This document shows positions 61,741 through 64,000 of a DNA stretch of 64,000 nucleotides, piece after piece (the stretch's first letter is position 1; each line of letters opens with the position of its first letter). The stretch comes from PALSA-612 sp963765295 (GTDB taxonomy: Bacteria; Actinomycetota; Thermoleophilia; Gaiellales; Gaiellaceae): NCBI GenBank assembly GCA_963765295.1, contig CAVXVO010000006.1, positions 310,001 to 374,000 of the forward strand. The letters are read 5' to 3'. A program made the position numbers and the translations under genes. The notes under the pieces are model-generated. The model had not been told where the DNA came from, did no database searches, and saw only the letters and a program-made list of their open reading frames with translations.

Positions 61741-62166
61741 TCAGGGCGATGGTTCGCCGTGGAACGCTGGGATGTACGAAATGCCGATGATTGCGCCATC
61801 GTTTGTGAGCAGCCGTGCGACGGTCTGGCGCCACGGCTCCGTGCGGGCTGGGTGGAGTAGCTCGAAGCCCAGGTGCCGAAGCTCGTCCCCTGCCGCTGTC
61901 ACGGCTTCCGGGCTGTCCACCTCGGACTCGATCGATACCTGCGGAACGACCCGGCCGGCCGGCCATGTCGGCGTGCCGAAGCACGACTCGGCGGCGTCCG
62001 AGAGCGGCCAGACGCCGAAGTGGTTACAGCCGGGGATGGCTGCGCTCGAGTAGTAGCCGCCGCCTTCGCCCTGCAACGGGAGCCCGAGGGCATCGCTGAA
62101 CAATCTGCGGCTGTGAGCCGGGTCGGCCACGACGACTGCCACCGTCGAGAGGAAACGGATGTCCAT
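61741..62166 (-). CDS. VOC-family (glyoxalase-like) protein
   Basis: A 141-residue vicinal-oxygen-chelate protein: FLSTVAVVVADPAHSRRLFSD at the N-terminus [first beta-alpha-beta unit, residues 4-24], and a second unit in the C-terminal half. Metal-ligand positions are not all typical, so it may be a binding protein rather than an enzyme. Same strand as the methyltransferase gene, 80 bases apart. Confidence 0.75.
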   Translation of the reverse strand: MDIRFLSTVAVVVADPAHSRRLFSDALGLPLQGEGGGYYSSAAIPGCNHFGVWPLSDAAESCFGTPTWPAGRVVPQVSIESEVDSPEAVTAAGDELRHLGFELLHPARTEPWRQTVARLLTNDGAIIGISYIPAFHGEPSP

Positions 62167-62225
62167 GCGGAACCCCTGCCCCGATCAGGGCAGTCCTAGT
62201 CATGGCACCGGCTCGAAACCTGGCG

Positions 62226-63586
62226 CTACTCGGGCCGCGCGAGGCCCTCGATCTTCTCGGCGGCGTCTTCTTCGCCCGCAACGCGAAGGAAGTCGGCGAC
62301 CGCCTTCAGGTTCACGCCCGGGAGCGGAGTGCCGGGCTGGTAGTAGCGACCGCGAGAACTTCCCTCAGGGCCAGACCTCAGCTCGTCCGGCAGGTGGTCG
62401 ACCTCGAAGCCGGCCGGGTCGTCGTGCGGATAGATGTACCCCTCGCCGTGGCCGAGCTTCTTCGCCCCCCGGTAGTGGGCGTCGCGGAGCTCCTTCGGCG
62501 GGACGCAGGTTGCCGTGCTCGCGCACGTCGCGGGTCGCGGCCGAGAGCGCGCGCATGACGGCGTTCGACTTCGGCGCGCAGGCGAGGTAGATCGCAGCCT
62601 GCGTCAGGTTGAGCCTCGCTTCCGGGAGCCCGACGTGCTCGAGCGCCTGCGCGGCGGCGACCGCGACGACGAGCGCCTGCGGGTCGGCGTCGCCCACGTC
62701 CTCGGAGGCGAGGATGACCATGCGCCGCGCGACGAAGCGGGGGTCCTCGCCCGCCTCGAGCATCGCGACGAGGTAGTAGACGGCCGCGTCCGGGTCGGAG
62801 CCGCGCATCGACTTGATGAAGGCGGACGTGAAGTCGTAGTGCAGGTCGCCCGAGCGGTCGTAGACGAGCGGGCGCTTGCGGGCGGCGTCGGCGACGTGCT
62901 CCTCGGCTCAGCGTTGTGCCTTCCGCGTCGGCGGTCTGGGCGGCGAGCTCGAGGATGTTCAGCGCCGAGCGCGCGTCGCCTCCGGCGGAGCGGGCGATCA
63001 GCAGGGCGAGCTCGTCCGGGACGGCCACGTCGAGGACGGCAGCGCCGCGTCGCACGACCACGGCCACCTCCTCGTCCGTCAGCGGCTCGAGCGTGTACAG
63101 CTGCATCCGCGACATCAGCGCCGAGTTGACCTCGAAGTACGGGTTCTCCGTGGTGGCGCCGATCAGCGTCACGAGCCCCTCCTCGACGGCCGGCAGGAGC
63201 GCGTCCTGCTGCGCCTTGTTGAAGCGGTGGATCTCGTCGAGGAACAGGATCGTCCGCTGTCCGTGGGCGCCGAGCCGCTCGCGCGCGCGGCCGAGCACGG
63301 CGCGCACCTCGGCCACCGTCGCCGACACGGCCGAGAGCTCCTCGAACGCGGCGCCGGTGCGCGCGGCGACGATCCGCGCCAGCGTCGTCTTGCCGCTCCC
63401 CGGCGGCCCGTAGAACACCATCGAGCCGACGCGGTCCTGCTCGATCGCGAGCCGCAGCGCCGAGCGCTCGCCCAGCACGTGCCGCTGGCCGACGAACTCC
63501 TCGAGCGTCGCCGGGCGCGCGCGCTGGGCGAGCGGTGCCGCTCCGGTCATCCGCTCGTGAGCCGCGTCGGCGAACAGATCGGCCAT
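62226..63586 (-). CDS. rarA: Replication-associated recombination AAA ATPase RarA, two apparent frameshifts
   Basis: RarA/MgsA (WRNIP1 family) ATPase that acts at stalled replication forks. Walker A is GPPGSGKTTL and Walker B ILFLDEIHRF in the first 120 residues, followed by ATTENPYFEVN. The frame breaks near 62908 (after EGTTLS, before EEHVADAARKRP) and near 62504 (after REHGNL, before VPPKELRDAHYRGAKK). One base less at each gives about 452 residues ending at the TAG 62226-62228. ATG 63586 is 8 bases after a CATACT element; GTG 63592 is an alternative. The errors look technical, since all domains remain. Confidence 0.9.
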
Positions 63587-63594
63587 GGCCACGA

Positions 63595-63602
63595 AGTATG
63601 CT
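63595..63602. promoter_or_regulatory. Overlapping divergent -10 elements, rarA and tryptophan dioxygenase
   Basis: Plus-strand TATGCT (63597-63602) is 6 bases from GTG 63609. Minus-strand CATACT (63595-63600) is 8 bases from the rarA ATG. The hexamers share four base pairs in a gap of only 22 bases. Confidence 0.5.
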
Positions 63603-63608
63603 CAGCCC

Positions 63609-64000
63609 GTGTCCAGGCGTGAGCAGACCGGGCTCGAGGACGAGCTCGGGCCGATCCTCCCCGGCCCCGGCGCGAGCGACTACGAGCGCTACATCCGCAC
63701 GGACGAGCTGCTCGCTCTGCAGAAGACGGAGTCCGAGCGCGCCCACCACGACGAGCTTCTGTTCCAGATCACGCACCAGTCGTCCGAGCTCTGGCTCAAG
63801 CTCGCCTCGACCGAGATCGACACGGCGACGGCGCGTATCGGCGAGGGCGAGCTCCGGGCCGCGATCCGGCTCCTGCGCCGCGCGATCCTCGGTGTGAAGC
63901 TGATCACGGAGCAGCTCGACATGCTCGAGCTGATGTCGCCCTGGGAGTACACCTCCGGCGTCCGTCCCGAGCTCGGCCACGGCAGCGGCTTCGACTCGCC
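63609..64000 (+). CDS. Tryptophan 2,3-dioxygenase, N-terminal part (cut by window edge)
   Basis: The frame is open from GTG 63609 to the window edge (130 codons). It encodes the N-terminal part of a heme enzyme that opens the indole ring of tryptophan to N-formylkynurenine. The family pattern is YIRTDELLALQ near residues 28-38 and HDELLFQITHQSSELWLKL near 47-65, where the second block carries residues of the heme pocket. The start is leaderless by prediction. Further kynurenine-pathway genes may lie to the right. Confidence 0.88.
   Translation, partial: MSRREQTGLEDELGPILPGPGASDYERYIRTDELLALQKTESERAHHDELLFQITHQSSELWLKLASTEIDTATARIGEGELRAAIRLLRRAILGVKLITEQLDMLELMSPWEYTSGVRPELGHGSGFDS

Noticed and set aside
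60080..62053. A 657-codon open frame on the plus strand
   Set aside because: Starts in another frame of the arginase gene and runs antisense to the OsmC, methyltransferase and VOC genes, all of which are recognisable families.

Overview
The window is chromosomal DNA from a high-GC, Gram-positive-type bacterium and it contains the replication origin. The core order read across it is gyrA-gyrB-dciA-recF-dnaN-dnaA (minus strand), oriC, then rpmH-rnpA-yidD-yidC-khpB-rsmG-parA-parB (plus strand). This order, the dciA gene between recF and gyrB, the base composition and the many GTG starts point to Actinomycetota. A deep branch such as Thermoleophilia is my inference from gene style and has not been tested by phylogeny. 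I see no insertion sequence, prophage, CRISPR array or other clear mobile DNA. The window is mostly core genome.

Layout. 1-5.0 kb: a LigD-type ligase (cut by the edge), accA-accD, a double GNAT acetyltransferase and a HAD hydrolase. 5.1-9.5 kb: a type II fatty-acid operon, fabZ-fabH-fabD-fabG-fabF, without acpP. 9.7-15.5 kb: a secreted amidase-like protein, NfeD protease plus SPFH protein, galT, a fragment of an aminopeptidase and an exported beta-propeller-like protein. 15.8-30.0 kb: the origin region above. 30.0-35.8 kb: tRNA-Ile, a BFN-domain protein, a PrcB-like protein, an L,D-transpeptidase, a CPBP protease, a HAD hydrolase, a binding lipoprotein and a mannosyltransferase. 36.0-41.6 kb: a class A penicillin-binding protein and three envelope-glycan genes. 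41.6-48.3 kb: moeA, sortase, M28 peptidase, a two-component system and an ArsR/SRPBCC pair. 48.3-58.4 kb: DUF899, HtrA, moaC-mog, a UbiA-type prenyltransferase, ccmABC with a CcmD-like protein, a HemX/CcsA-like protein, hemACD and a SAM hydrolase. 58.7-64 kb: mscL, tRNA-Phe, arginase, OsmC, a methyltransferase, a VOC protein, rarA and the start of a tryptophan 2,3-dioxygenase.

The genes form tightly packed operons with ATGA or GTGA overlaps. First genes of operons often have a TANNNT -10 element only 6-9 bases before the start codon, which predicts leaderless mRNAs. Three very short divergent intergenic gaps carry -10 hexamers that overlap on opposite strands.

The origin looks bipartite: a DnaA-box cluster between dnaA and rpmH, and a DnaA-box/DnaA-trio/AT-rich unwinding element between dnaA and dnaN, arranged as in Bacillus subtilis. 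An 18-bp palindrome with a CACGTG centre, 24 kb away, is a candidate parS.

Seven apparent single-base frameshifts fall in otherwise well-conserved genes, including gyrA, gyrB and rarA. They look like assembly errors rather than biology, and coordinates of those genes are given across the break.
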